Shown here: in pieces, positions 41,737-52,900 of the stretch
How positions within the stretch are numbered: the stretch's first letter is position 1
Layout of the letters: the number at the start of each line of letters is the position of its first letter
Assembly: GCF_002754195.1 (NCBI RefSeq)
Contig: NZ_PEEU01000001.1
Coordinates: 1,364,001 to 1,428,000, forward strand
Direction: 5' to 3'
From: Flavobacterium sp. 9
GTDB lineage: Bacteria; Bacteroidota; Bacteroidia; Flavobacteriales; Flavobacteriaceae
Length of the DNA: 64,000 nucleotides
Translations under genes and position numbers: made by a program
The notes under the pieces: generated by a model
The model's input: only the letters and a program-made list of their open reading frames with translations
Told to the model about the DNA's origin: nothing
Database searches by the model: none

Positions 41737-43884
41737 CTAGCTTTTCTTCAAAATATTGCCTAGACCCCGACCAATTTGCTCAATCGCTTCAAGACCTTTT
41801 GTCAATGGTGTTGCCGTAAAATCTTCGTAAGCATCCATCGAAGTTTCTTTGCGATCTTCTTGAGCATAAACCAAAATCAGGTTGTTATCGTTGAAAGATC
41901 TTTCGAATTTCTGAGGCAATTTATCAAATATAGAATGATAGGAAACCGAACCTTTTCTGGATAAATTGAAGACAATCAAATCTGTTGGTTTTATTTCATC
42001 TGAAATGGATTCAAAATTATCCCAATCTAAAATGCTTTTAAAGCCCAACTTCGCATTCAATTTTAACTTAGTCGCGATTTGTTGAATCGCTTGATGTGTT
42101 TTATACTCGGCGTAAATCACAATCGGAATACTTAATTCTTGTGATAATCGGCAAATTTTCTGCAACAAAAGATGGAATCCAACGCCTCTTTCTGAAAAAG
42201 GAGGACAAATGAAAACCAATCTTTTCTCTTCGATAAATGTTTTTTGAAACCTACAGATAAATAAACTTTTGTCTACATTATTGATAATTGAATCAACATT
42301 TTCACCAAATATTTTATCTAAGAAACCTGTTTTTCTTGGCCAGCCAACGATCACAATATCTGACATGATTTCTTTTGAAGTTCTTGCAATTCCGCTTGCA
42401 GGATTGTGGTCAATTCTGGCAATCGTATTAATTTTCACTTCTGATGCTGAACCTTGAATTACAAATTTATCAACGGCTTTTCGATACTTTAATATATTTT
42501 TTTCGGCCTGATCGTTATTAGGAACAATCGTTAATAAAGTAACCGGATTGGCTGATTTTTTATCTTTTATCAAAAGGGCAAAATCTAATAAACTGGCTGT
42601 AGCCGAAGTTTTTGCCAACGGAATTAAAATATGTTCGTCTAATATTTCATCACTGTTTGCTTCTTCATGCGAAATTTCTTCTTCGCAAATGGCAATCTTT
42701 TTAGCCGCTTTTTCTGTAGCAAAAGAAGCTACAATACAAGTAATCAGAATTAAAATGATGGTTCCGTTTAAGATGTTTTCATCCAGAATTTTTGCTTTAA
42801 ATCCAACCAAAATAACTGCCAGAGTTGCCGCCGCGTGTGCACTACTTAATCCAAAAATAAGTTGTCTTTCTGTCTTTGTGTATTTAAAAACAATTTGGGT
42901 GAAAAATGCTGCGATCCATTTTCCAAAAATAGCCACAACACTCAAAGTTCCGGCAACAATTAAAGCCGTTGGTCCGCTAAGAATCACGCTTATATCAACC
43001 AACATTCCCACAGAAATCAGGAAAAACGGAATAAACAATGCGTTTCCTATAAACTCGATTCTATTCATCAATGCTGACGAATGCGGAATTAATGGATTCA
43101 ATGCCAAACCGGCAACAAACGCTCCAATAATAGGCTCTACTCCTGCTACTTCGGCCAAAAACGCGGCGAAGAAAACTACAGAAAGTACAAATATGTAATG
43201 GGCGTGTTTCTCACTTTCTAATTTCTTAAAGAACCATTTTGCAATCCTCGGAATAACAAAAAACATAATCGCTGAGAATATTGCTAATGAAACAGTTAGT
43301 TTTATCCAGAATGCCTGATTTAGATTTCCCTGACTGCTTCCCATAATAATCGCCAAAATAATCAAAACCGCTGTATCCGTTAAAATCGTTCCTCCAACAG
43401 TTATGGCAACTGCCTGATTTTTTGCAATTCCTAGTTTACTTACAATTGGATACGCTACCAAAGTATGTGTTGCGAACATACTTGCGGTCAAAAAACTGGC
43501 ATTAAAATCGTAATTCAGTAAATAAAAACAAACCGGAAATCCTATCGAAAGCGGAAAAATGAAAGTAAAAAATCCGAATAATAAACTCTTATTTCGATTG
43601 GCTTTAAACTCATTCATATCGAGTTCAAGTCCAGCAATAAACATAATATAGAGAAGTCCAATTGTCGAAAATAAATCGACGGCAGAATTTTTTGCCAGGA
43701 TATTTAATCCGTGAGGTCCAATGATTACACCCGAAATAATAAGCCCGATAATTCCCGGAATATTAATTTTTTTAAGTAAAATTGGGGACAAGAGTATAAT
43801 AAAAAGTATTAACGAAAAAATCAATACTGGGTTAGTAAGCGGTAATTCGAATTCGTGTATGAAATGCTTGAAAAATTCTATCAT
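41737..43884 (-). CDS. CPA2-type cation:proton antiporter with USP-like tail
   Basis: A 715-residue Kef/NhaS-type antiporter. Residues about 15-400 contain 12-13 helices of the Na_H_Exchanger fold (IPGIIGLIISGVIIGPHG, LFIAGLELDMNEFK). Residues about 430-715 form soluble universal-stress-protein-like domains instead of the RCK/TrkA-N domain of KefB/C. It moves K+ or Na+ against protons; the tail probably senses nucleotides or stress. Monocistronic on the - strand. Confidence 0.92.
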   Translation of the reverse strand: MIEFFKHFIHEFELPLTNPVLIFSLILFIILLSPILLKKINIPGIIGLIISGVIIGPHGLNILAKNSAVDLFSTIGLLYIMFIAGLELDMNEFKANRNKSLLFGFFTFIFPLSIGFPVCFYLLNYDFNASFLTASMFATHTLVAYPIVSKLGIAKNQAVAITVGGTILTDTAVLIILAIIMGSSQGNLNQAFWIKLTVSLAIFSAIMFFVIPRIAKWFFKKLESEKHAHYIFVLSVVFFAAFLAEVAGVEPIIGAFVAGLALNPLIPHSSALMNRIEFIGNALFIPFFLISVGMLVDISVILSGPTALIVAGTLSVVAIFGKWIAAFFTQIVFKYTKTERQLIFGLSSAHAAATLAVILVGFKAKILDENILNGTIILILITCIVASFATEKAAKKIAICEEEISHEEANSDEILDEHILIPLAKTSATASLLDFALLIKDKKSANPVTLLTIVPNNDQAEKNILKYRKAVDKFVIQGSASEVKINTIARIDHNPASGIARTSKEIMSDIVIVGWPRKTGFLDKIFGENVDSIINNVDKSLFICRFQKTFIEEKRLVFICPPFSERGVGFHLLLQKICRLSQELSIPIVIYAEYKTHQAIQQIATKLKLNAKLGFKSILDWDNFESISDEIKPTDLIVFNLSRKGSVSYHSIFDKLPQKFERSFNDNNLILVYAQEDRKETSMDAYEDFTATPLTKGLEAIEQIGRGLGNILKKS

Positions 43885-44195
43885 ATTATAATTTTATCTT
43901 CTTTGTGGTATTTTAATTTTTCGCGAAAGAAAGTTCAAATTAAAATGATATTTCAGAAGTTATTATGTACCGATTTATTTTAAATCAAATCGGATTCTTT
44001 AGTGATTGCTTCTCTACAAAAATACCTAAAAAAATTGCGAACTTTTCACGAAAACCTCATATTAAGCAATAAAATTTGTTTCATTACCAAATTGATAAAA
44101 TTTAATATTTATTTTAACAAAATCGCAAGATTTCTAATTCAAAGTAAATCATCTTTGCATTATTCAATTATCTTTGTCTTAATAAAAATTACGCA
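43885..44195. other. Intergenic region between divergent antiporter and sdaA genes
   Basis: AT-rich; no gene, palindrome or repeat stands out apart from the sdaA promoter near 44169. An 87-codon frame over 44002-44265 overlaps the start of sdaA and looks like chance. Confidence 0.5.
44169..44176 (+). promoter_or_regulatory. -7 promoter element of sdaA
   Basis: TATCTTTG fits TAnnTTTG, 19 bases before the ATG at 44196. A second ATCTTTG lies at 44151. Confidence 0.5.
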
Positions 44196-45623
44196 ATGGA
44201 AGAATGTATCTCTGTTTTTGATATGCTTAAAATTGGTGTTGGTCCCTCAAGTTCACATACTTTAGGGCCTTGGAGAGCCGCAGAACGTTTTTTGGAAGAG
44301 CTGAAAGACGAGTCAATTTTAGACCAGATTAAACGAGTAAAAGTCGATTTGTACGGATCACTTTCTTTAACGGGAAAAGGTCACGCAACTGATTTATCGG
44401 TTATGTTGGGTTTAAGCGGGCAAGATCCCGAATATATTCCTGTTGATAATATCGCCGGAATTATCAAAACGATCGAAGATACAAACGAAATTATTCTGGC
44501 TAACGAATTCAAAGTTCCGTTTTACTTTCTTCAGGATATTGTCTTCAATAAAGAGTTTCTTCCCTTTCATGCAAATGGACTAAAATTTACAGCTTATAAA
44601 GAAGATGATTCTGAATATGAGTCAACTTTTTATTCGATTGGTGGAGGTTTTGTTGTGAAAGAAGAACGCACAAATGCCAAAATCAAAGAGGAAATAAAAT
44701 GTGCTTTCCCATTCCCGATTCAAAATGCTGTTGAGCTTTTAAATTATACGATTTCAGAAAACAAATCGATCTCAGAAATTGTTTATGAAAACGAGAAATC
44801 GATGCGTCCGGAAGTCGAAATTCACTCAGAATTAATGCGTATCTGGAACACGATGTTAGAATGTATGTACATTGGTTGTCATACCGGAGGAATTCTTCCC
44901 GGCGGATTAAACGTTCGCAGAAGAGCTTTTGATATGCACCAAAATCTTATAGGTTTATCAAACTATTCGAACCCGCAAACGTGGCTGGAAGAAATTAGAA
45001 AAACCGAAGTAAAATTTCGCCAGATTCTAAAATGGGTAAGCTGTTTTGCACTTGCCGTGAATGAAGTAAACGCTTCTTTGGGTCGTGTTGTTACGGCACC
45101 TACAAACGGAAGCGCTGGTGTAATTCCTGCCGTTTTAATGTATTATTTGGTAATCGAAAACCATAATGCAGGCGAAAAAGAAATCAAACAATTCCTGATG
45201 GTTGCCGGAGAAATAGGAAGTATTTTCAAAAAAGGATCTACAATTTCTGCTGCAATGGGCGGTTGTCAGGCCGAAATTGGTGTTTCGTCATCAATGGCTG
45301 CCGCAGCACTTTGCGAATTAATGGGTGGAACTCCTGCTCAGGTTTTAATGGCTGCCGAAATCGCAATGGAACATCACCTTGGTTTAACTTGTGATCCAAT
45401 TGGTGGTTTGGTTCAGATTCCGTGTATCGAAAGAAATACAATGGGCGCAATAAAAGCAATAAATGCTGCCGAATTAGCGCTTGAAACTGATTCTAAAAAT
45501 GCAAAAGTACCTTTGGACAAAGTAATTAATACAATGTGGCAAACGGCAAAAGACATGAATTCTAAATACAAAGAAACCTCTGAAGGCGGATTGGCAATTG
45601 CTGTAAACATGGCGGATTGTTAA
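44196..45623 (+). CDS. sdaA: L-serine ammonia-lyase, iron-sulfur dependent
   Basis: A 475-residue single-chain enzyme that deaminates L-serine to pyruvate and ammonia with a 4Fe-4S cluster. The N-terminal beta domain starts [20 protein letters not shown] (substrate loop). The alpha domain has [33 protein letters not shown] and [19 protein letters not shown]; the Cys residues in these last motifs and a further one near the start of the domain bind the cluster. Full length. Confidence 0.97.
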   Translation: MEECISVFDMLKIGVGPSSSHTLGPWRAAERFLEELKDESILDQIKRVKVDLYGSLSLTGKGHATDLSVMLGLSGQDPEYIPVDNIAGIIKTIEDTNEIILANEFKVPFYFLQDIVFNKEFLPFHANGLKFTAYKEDDSEYESTFYSIGGGFVVKEERTNAKIKEEIKCAFPFPIQNAVELLNYTISENKSISEIVYENEKSMRPEVEIHSELMRIWNTMLECMYIGCHTGGILPGGLNVRRRAFDMHQNLIGLSNYSNPQTWLEEIRKTEVKFRQILKWVSCFALAVNEVNASLGRVVTAPTNGSAGVIPAVLMYYLVIENHNAGEKEIKQFLMVAGEIGSIFKKGSTISAAMGGCQAEIGVSSSMAAAALCELMGGTPAQVLMAAEIAMEHHLGLTCDPIGGLVQIPCIERNTMGAIKAINAAELALETDSKNAKVPLDKVINTMWQTAKDMNSKYKETSEGGLAIAVNMADC

Positions 45624-45634
45624 AATAATTATTA

Positions 45635-45701
45635 GCCACAGATTAAAATGATTAACACAGATTCAGTAACAGAAATCTTTTTAAATCCTTTAATCTGTGG
45701 C
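45635..45701. repeat. 13-bp inverted repeat GCCACAGATTAAA
   Basis: 45635-45647 pairs perfectly with 45689-45701; between them is ACACAGATT, a repeat of the arm. Located after sdaA. No T-run follows on the + strand. Confidence 0.7.
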
Positions 45702-45859
45702 AAAAAAATCATCCCATTATTATTCTATCATTAAAATGAAAAGCATTCAGTTCATCCTTGAATTTGAAGATGGAAAGCTATTTTCTGTTGAAATATTTAT
45801 CGAATGCTGATTTCAATCTATAATTATTCAATACTTTTACACCTTCAAAAAAAAACAAA

Positions 45860-46678
45860 ATGTCAGTAGCAAAAAAAGATTATAAAAGAATCACAACAAA
45901 GTCATTAATCGAAATGAAAAGTAACGGAGAAAAAATCTCTATGTTAACAGCTTACGATTATACAATGGCAAAAATTGTTGATACCGCAGGAATCGATGTG
46001 ATTTTGGTGGGAGATTCAGCATCAAATGTTATGGCGGGTCACGAAACGACGTTGCCAATTACTTTAGATCAAATGATTTATCACGCTTCTTCTGTAGTTC
46101 GCGCTGTCGAAAGAGCCTTAGTTGTGGTAGATTTACCTTTTGGAAGTTACCAATCTGATCCAAAAGAAGCTTTGCGTTCTGCAATTAGAATCATGAAAGA
46201 AAGTGGCGGTCACGCTGTGAAACTTGAAGGAGGAAAAGAAATTAAAGAATCAATCAAAAAAATATTAAACGCAGGAATTCCAGTTATGGGGCATTTGGGT
46301 TTAACTCCGCAATCTATCTATAAATTTGGTACTTACAGCGTTCGTGCAAAAGAAGATCAGGAAGCCGAAAAATTAATCGAAGACGCCAAATTACTAGAAA
46401 AAGTAGGTTGTTTTGCAGTTGTTTTAGAAAAAATCCCTGCTCATCTTGCTGAACAAGTTGCTAAAAGTATTTCGATTCCGGTTATTGGAATTGGTGCCGG
46501 AGGTGGCGTTGACGGACAAGTTTTGGTTATTCACGATATGTTAGGAATGAATAATGAATTCAGTCCGCGTTTCTTACGTCGTTATTTAAACTTATACGAA
46601 GAAATGACAAAAGCAATTGGTCAATATGCAGCGGATGTGAAATCTCGTGATTTCCCGAATTCTGGGGAACAATATTAG
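45860..46678 (+). CDS. panB: 3-methyl-2-oxobutanoate hydroxymethyltransferase
   Basis: A 272-residue TIM-barrel enzyme that adds a hydroxymethyl group from methylene-tetrahydrofolate to ketoisovalerate, giving ketopantoate for pantothenate and CoA. Signatures: [35 protein letters not shown] (Mg and substrate), [19 protein letters not shown] and the catalytic Glu in AVVLEKIP. Full length. No other pan gene is adjacent. Confidence 0.97.
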   Translation: MSVAKKDYKRITTKSLIEMKSNGEKISMLTAYDYTMAKIVDTAGIDVILVGDSASNVMAGHETTLPITLDQMIYHASSVVRAVERALVVVDLPFGSYQSDPKEALRSAIRIMKESGGHAVKLEGGKEIKESIKKILNAGIPVMGHLGLTPQSIYKFGTYSVRAKEDQEAEKLIEDAKLLEKVGCFAVVLEKIPAHLAEQVAKSISIPVIGIGAGGGVDGQVLVIHDMLGMNNEFSPRFLRRYLNLYEEMTKAIGQYAADVKSRDFPNSGEQY

Positions 46679-46756
46679 TTTTTTAAGGTTCTGAGACTCT
46701 AAGTCGCTAAGACACTAAGATTTCTTAATTCTACTAAATAAGCTATTATAATTATT

Positions 46757-46821
46757 TCTCGCAAAGACGCAAAGTCACAAAGAATCAAATTTAAACTTTG
46801 CGCCTTTGCGTCTTTGCGAGA
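46757..46821. repeat. 18-bp perfect inverted repeat of CGCAAAG units
   Basis: TCTCGCAAAGACGCAAAG (46757-46774) is the reverse complement of 46804-46821. It is preceded by CTAAGTCGCTAAGACACTAAG repeats at 46690-46720. Same style as the cluster near 13765. It lies in the region once readable as an N-terminal extension of the downstream gene. Confidence 0.8.
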
Positions 46822-46883
46822 GATTTAAGCACTACAATTCTCAATCTAAAATCACATATCTAAAATTCCCACACACGTTTAAA

Positions 46884-47573
46884 ATGAAAATAATTTCAGA
46901 TAAAAACAATCTTCAGGTATTGCACGAAGACAATCACATTATTGTGGTTAACAAACGCGTAGGCGATATTGTACAAGGTGATAAAACCGGAGATAAACCA
47001 TTATCTGATGTTGTAAAAGAATACATTAAAGACAAATACAATAAACCTGGCGATGTTTTTCTGGGTGTGATTCATCGTTTAGACAGACCTACAACCGGAA
47101 TTGTTGTTTTTGCCAGAACCAGTAAAGCATTAACACGCATGAACGAAATGTTCAGCAATCGTGAAACTCAAAAAACGTATTGGGCAGTTGTTAAAAATAA
47201 ACCTCAGGAAACAAAGGCTAAATTGGTTCATTATCTCAAGAGAAATGAGAAAAACAATACTTCAAAAGCACATTTAAAAGAAGTTCCTGATAGTAAAATT
47301 GCCAGTTTGGATTATACTGTTTTCAAAGAACTTCAAAATTATGTGGCATTAGAAATTAATTTACATACAGGTCGTCATCACCAAATTAGAGCTCAATTGG
47401 CTGCAATTGGATCTCCAATTAAAGGAGATTTAAAATATGGTTTTGACCGAAGCAATCCTGATGGAGGAATCCATCTTCATGCCAGAAAGTTAGTTTTTGT
47501 GCATCCGGTTTCTAAAGAAAACATTACAATCGTTGCTCCTACTCCAGATGAAACAATTTGGAATGCGATATGA
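46884..47573 (+). CDS. RluA-family pseudouridine synthase
   Basis: A 229-residue RNA pseudouridine synthase from the ATG at 46884. The frame extends back to 46806 but that part overlaps the CGCAAAG repeat, so the shorter start is chosen. The catalytic Asp is D67 in HRLDRPTTGIVVFA; HTGRHHQIRAQLA and the GDLKYG motif follow. It lacks an S4 domain, like RluA/TruC types. The RNA target is not fixed by sequence. It may be translated after panB on one message (205 bases apart). Confidence 0.93.
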   Translation: MKIISDKNNLQVLHEDNHIIVVNKRVGDIVQGDKTGDKPLSDVVKEYIKDKYNKPGDVFLGVIHRLDRPTTGIVVFARTSKALTRMNEMFSNRETQKTYWAVVKNKPQETKAKLVHYLKRNEKNNTSKAHLKEVPDSKIASLDYTVFKELQNYVALEINLHTGRHHQIRAQLAAIGSPIKGDLKYGFDRSNPDGGIHLHARKLVFVHPVSKENITIVAPTPDETIWNAI

Positions 47574-47649
47574 TTTTTATGATACAATTGTTAATTTTTT
47601 AATTTTTATCGATTAACTTGCATAGACAAAAATCAAGTGAATCATAAAA

Positions 47650-48978
47650 ATGGACTATAAAAACGACATCGGATACAGAAAAGAAACGCTCAAAAAATTG
47701 TTGTATAACATTCAAAAAAGCGAAGATTTAATTGTAAAAGCTTTATACGATGATTTTAAAAAACCAGAATTTGAAGCGGTTTTAACGGAAACGAATTATG
47801 TTATTTCCGAACTAAAAGACACAATCAAAAACATTCACAATTGGGCAAAACCAAAACGTATTTTGCCTTCTCTTCTTAATTTCCCTTCTACAGATTATAT
47901 TTTTAAAGAACCTTACGGAAACGTTTTGGTTATTGCGCCCTGGAATTATCCTTTTCAATTGGCATTATGTCCTTTGATTTCTGCCGTTGCTGCAGGAAAC
48001 AGAGTGGTTTTAAAACCATCAGAACTTACGCCACATACCTCAGAAATAATTGCAAAAATTATCCAAAAAACATTTCACGTCAATCACGTCGAAGTTTTTG
48101 AAGGCGGCGTTGAAGTTTCAAATAAATTACTGGCAAAACGCTGGGATTATATATTCTTTACCGGAAGTGTTTCTGTTGGAAAAATCATCGCAAAAGCTGC
48201 AGCCGAAAATCTGACTCCGATTACATTAGAATTAGGCGGGAAAAATCCTTGTATTATTGATGAAACGGCAAATTTGAAATTAGCCGCAAAACGTATTGTC
48301 TGGGGAAAATTCATAAATGCCGGACAAACCTGTATTGCGCCTGATTATATTTTGATTCAGAAAAACATGAAAGTCAATTTCCTTTCGTTTTTGATGGAAG
48401 AAATCATAAAAGCTTATGGCAAAAAAATGGAAAAATCTCCAGATTTCGCTCGTATTATCAATACCAAAAACTGGGTTCGTTTAGACAGTATGATCGAAAA
48501 AGAGAAAGTAGTTTTTGGAGGCGAAACAGATGCGGACAAACTTTATATTTCTCCAACATTAATCGAAGAACCCGCACTTGACAGTCCGGTTATGCAAGAA
48601 GAGATATTTGGTCCAATTTTACCAATTCTGACTTACGAAACCGAAGCTGATCTTCAAAATGTAATCAGCCGATATGAAAAACCGCTTGCTTTCTATGTTT
48701 TTAGCGAGAATAAATCTTTTGCAAAAAAACTAATTACCACTTATTCCTTCGGTGGCGGATGCATTAACGATACCGTTGTTCATTTTTCGAACAAAAGATT
48801 GCCTTTTGGCGGTGTTGGTCATAGCGGCATTGGCGCTTATCACGGTCAATTAAGTTTTGACATCTTCTCTCATCATAAAGCGATCGTAAAAAAAGGAAAC
48901 TGGCTAGATTTACCAATGCGATATGCACCTTACAAAGACAAATTGGCTTCAATTAAGCGTCTATTAGACTGGGTGTAA
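47650..48978 (+). CDS. Aldehyde dehydrogenase (class 3-like)
   Basis: A 442-residue NAD(P)-dependent enzyme, shorter than typical ALDHs (about 490), as in the class 3/YwdH group. Substrate and cofactor motifs: VIAPWNYPFQLAL, FFTGSVSVGKIIAKAA, general base E194 in ELGGKN, catalytic C228 in NAGQTCIAPDY and EEIFGPILP. It oxidises aliphatic or aromatic aldehydes, possibly fatty aldehydes. Confidence 0.94.
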   Translation: MDYKNDIGYRKETLKKLLYNIQKSEDLIVKALYDDFKKPEFEAVLTETNYVISELKDTIKNIHNWAKPKRILPSLLNFPSTDYIFKEPYGNVLVIAPWNYPFQLALCPLISAVAAGNRVVLKPSELTPHTSEIIAKIIQKTFHVNHVEVFEGGVEVSNKLLAKRWDYIFFTGSVSVGKIIAKAAAENLTPITLELGGKNPCIIDETANLKLAAKRIVWGKFINAGQTCIAPDYILIQKNMKVNFLSFLMEEIIKAYGKKMEKSPDFARIINTKNWVRLDSMIEKEKVVFGGETDADKLYISPTLIEEPALDSPVMQEEIFGPILPILTYETEADLQNVISRYEKPLAFYVFSENKSFAKKLITTYSFGGGCINDTVVHFSNKRLPFGGVGHSGIGAYHGQLSFDIFSHHKAIVKKGNWLDLPMRYAPYKDKLASIKRLLDWV

Positions 48979-49097
48979 GTATAAAAAAACGATTTCGTAA
49001 TGTTTTGTAGATTATCATACGGAATTGATTAAAAATATTATATTTACGTCAGATTAAATAGCTTAAATTACAAGAATATAAAACAATTTTACTTATA

Positions 49098-49892
49098 ATG
49101 AAATCTACACTTGACCAAATTGAAGACATCAAAAAAAATGGATATACCATAGATTTTGGTTCCACTTTTAATTACGCTTTCGAGAACTACAAAAAAATAG
49201 CACTTTATTCCGGGCTTATTATATTGATTTTTTCAGTTATTATGGCAGTCCTTGCCATGGGATTAGCCGTTACCTTTTATGGTGTTGCAGCAATTAGTAA
49301 AGATTTTATTCTGAATTTAGAAAATCACAAACTTTCTTATCTGGAGCAGCTACTTTCTATTGGTGCAGTTTCTCTATTTGCGGCTTTACTGGCTCCTTTT
49401 GGAGCTGGATTTCTTAAAATGGCAGATTCCGCAGATAAAGATGAAGAATTTAATGTTTCAACTATGTTTACGTATTACAAAGCACCATATTTTGCTCAGT
49501 TATTTATCATGGCTTTAATCATAGGATTAGTAAGCAATGCTATTTCGGCTGTTATCGAGAGCTTTGGAATTATACTTTTAGGAAATGCAATTTCAATTTT
49601 TATATCCTTTTTCACTTTTATAGCAATTCCGCTAGTAGTTTTTGGAAATTTAAATGCTGTAGACGCCATAAAAGGAAGTATAATTGTAGTAACTAAAAAT
49701 CCATTATTAATTTTTGCATTATTTATCACAGGTATAATTGGCTCTGTAGTCGGTATTTTCGGATGTTGTATTGGAGTACTTTTTACTATTGTCTTTAATA
49801 CTTCTGTAACATACGCAACTTATTACTCGATTTTTACTGAAGAAGAACAGATAGATGTAATTGACTCAATTGGACAATCAGATTTAGAATAA
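49098..49892 (+). CDS. Multi-pass membrane protein, unknown
   Basis: A 264-residue protein with about six helices, the first two enclosing the Ala/Gly-rich MAVLAMGLAVTFYGVAA stretch. Homologues in Bacteroidota are sometimes mislabelled as beta-carotene monooxygenase; no such motif is present. The kinase gene starts 92 bases later. Confidence 0.7.
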   Translation: MKSTLDQIEDIKKNGYTIDFGSTFNYAFENYKKIALYSGLIILIFSVIMAVLAMGLAVTFYGVAAISKDFILNLENHKLSYLEQLLSIGAVSLFAALLAPFGAGFLKMADSADKDEEFNVSTMFTYYKAPYFAQLFIMALIIGLVSNAISAVIESFGIILLGNAISIFISFFTFIAIPLVVFGNLNAVDAIKGSIIVVTKNPLLIFALFITGIIGSVVGIFGCCIGVLFTIVFNTSVTYATYYSIFTEEEQIDVIDSIGQSDLE

Positions 49893-49984
49893 AACCGAAA
49901 TTTCTAAGTAAAAAAAGGGCTTAACCTACTCTTTTTAGAACTTTCAAAATTGTTATTTTACTAAACCAACATACCCCGAATTCT

Positions 49985-52900
49985 ATGGTAGTTAACTGTA
50001 GTTTCTTCAATTCATTGATTTCAGGAATTGCCTTACTTGGTAATGTCCTGAAATCAATTATAACAAATTGGTATGTTTACAACTCTGACATAATTTTTTA
50101 CAACAATCCGAAACTCATCATCTTAGGATTATCCCTTTTTGGGTTTCTGGCATTATTGGTTTATCAGTTTTTTAGAATAAAAGCCAGAATTGGTTATTTT
50201 ATCGAAAAAAAGAAAGAAGCCGAAACAGCAAGCAAAGAATATCAATTGTATATTTTATTCTTTGGAATTGCAGTTATTGTAATCGAAATTATTAACGAAA
50301 TCTTCAAAATCAGACCAAAGAGTTTACTTATCGTAAACGTTTCCATTGGTTTTACAGTTCTCCTTATTTATTTAATAACAGACAAAGTCAAATGGCTTCG
50401 AGATAGAATTCAGCAAATTTTCATCTTCTGTTTCTTTATATATATCACCTATGTTTGCTACAATATTGTTCGACTTGGAAATGATGTTGTTCCGGTTATT
50501 GTATTTTTAATCTCCTTTTTCTTTTCTTATAATATTCTAAAACCAATAAAAACCTACTGGTTTTTCGTTGCTCTGGTTTTTGTTTTTCTTCTTACGACAG
50601 TAGTTTTTCATTTAATTCCGATAAAATCTTCTGTATTATTAATTAATTTCTGCATTCTGATTTTCATTATCAATCAGGTAAAATATGCTGTTTTATTAAA
50701 CAATCGCGATAATTTTAGGTTTGCAAACGAAATTGTTCACAAGGGTAATTCATTGACAATTGCCACAAATCAAAAAGGCTCGATACTATTTTGCAGCGAA
50801 ACGGTAAGCTCTATTTTAGGTTATTTACCAGACGAAGTAATGGGTTTTAACTTCTGGAAACTCACAAAAGACGAAGGATTTATCCAAAACAATTTTCCTA
50901 TACATTATCAAGAAAACAAACTTTATATTCGAAAATTAAAAAGTAAAAATGGCGAATTTAAATACATTCAATGGAAAGATAAAAAATTCTCAGACAACTT
51001 AATTATAAGTATTGGTCAGGATGTTACGGAACAAATTAATGTTCAGGATCAATACAAAAATTTAATTCAAACCGCGACTGACATTATTTTCGAAATTGAC
51101 GCCAACGGACATTTTACTTTTATCAATGAATTTGGATTTTCAATTTTAGGCTATTCTGAAAATGAAATTATATCGAAACATTACTCAAATTTCATTCACG
51201 AAAATTACATTAGAGGCGCTGTAGATTTTTATGAAAATCTGGTTATCAACGAAAATAATTTTCCCACGATAGAATTTCCGGTTATAAAGAAAAACGGATT
51301 AGAAGTATGGATTTCTCAAAAGATTATTGTTCGCAAAAATGATCTTGGCGAAACTGTTGGTTTTGCCGGAATAGCCAGAGATATCACTGAGATTAGAAAT
51401 ATAGAAAACGAGAAAAAAAGACGTCTCGAAAAAATTGAAGCCTACAATAATTCTACAAAAAAACTATCGACAACAGACTTTAGTAAATACGATAATTTAA
51501 ACACCGTTATTGATTATATCGTTAAGGAAGCGGCAACGGTAAGCAAAACAAACCGAGTAAGTTTCTGGAAATATTACAAAGACTTAATTACTTGCAAAAA
51601 CTTATTTAGTGTTGATAATCAAAATTTAAGCGACAAAAACATATTAGATAAAGAATCGTATCCAATTTATTTTGAAACCTTAAAAAACAAAGCGATTATT
51701 AATGCTCCGGATGTTTTTAATAAGCTTGAAACTTCTGAATTTCAAAAACTCTATTTCACCAAGAATCACATCAAATCGATGCTTGATGTTCCTGTATTTT
51801 TAAGCGGACAACTTGCTGGTGTTGTTTGTTTTGAAAGTACCGAAGAACAAAGAGAATGGGACAACGAGGACATTAATTATGCCCGAACAATTTCTGATGT
51901 AATTTCGCTGGCTATTTCATCGCAAATGCGTTTAGAAGCTGAGCGTAAATTAGAATTCAAAAGTCAATTGTTATCTGCACTTTCTCTATGTACAGAAAAA
52001 TTTTTGCTAAGTAAAACGACTCAGGAAATGTTTCAGGAAACTTATGATTTAATTGGAAAAGCCGCCAAAGTAGATCATATGTATTATTACGAAAGAGACT
52101 TTACAACCAATACTGTAAGTCAGAAATATAAATGGTCAAAAAGCGGAGTTACACATCAAATCACTCCATTAAGACAGCTTACAGAAGATAATTTAAAAGA
52201 AATTTACAACGTCGCTCAAAGCAAAAAAATTCTTAACACGCTTACGCGAAAGCTTGACGACACGTTTTTTAAGCAGCTTTTGATCGATAATGAAATCAAA
52301 TCAATTTTGATTTTACCTCTTTATATCAACGATATTTTTACCGGATTTATAGGTTTTGATGATTGTACGAATGAGAAAAAATGGTCTGAAGAAGAGATTT
52401 ATATTTTTCAGGTTCTTGCCAATAATATCTCCTCTGCTTTAGAGCGAAATCGGAATGAAAACAAAATTCTAGAAAGTGAAGAAAAATTCAAATTAATAGC
52501 CAATAACATTCCAGGAACCGTTTATTTATCCAAATTTGATGCTTTTTCGACTAAAATATTCCTTAACGATGAAATTTTGAATTTAACAGGTTATTCAAAA
52601 TCAGAGTTTATTGAGAACAATTTATCCTTTTTATCCCTAATTCATCCGGATGATAAAGAGGAAGTAATTAATAGCCAGATTGATAATTTGCAAAGCGGAA
52701 CGCCTCTTCATAATGTATACCGAATTCAGCGAAAAACAGGTGAATATATTTGGGTGGAAGAATTTGGCGATGTAATCAAAAAAGGTGACGAAATTGAATT
52801 TGTGGGCGGAATCTATTTTGATATTACCAACAAAAAAGAAACCGAAGACGCGATAAAAGCCAAGCAATTAGCGGAAGCTGCCAATAAATCCAAATCTGAT

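Noticed and set aside
44002..44265. Open frame of 87 residues before sdaA
   Set aside because: It overlaps the sdaA start and promoter, and its low-complexity composition looks accidental.
46806..46883. N-terminal extension of the RluA-type gene
   Set aside because: It overlaps the CGCAAAG inverted repeat and has no family similarity.
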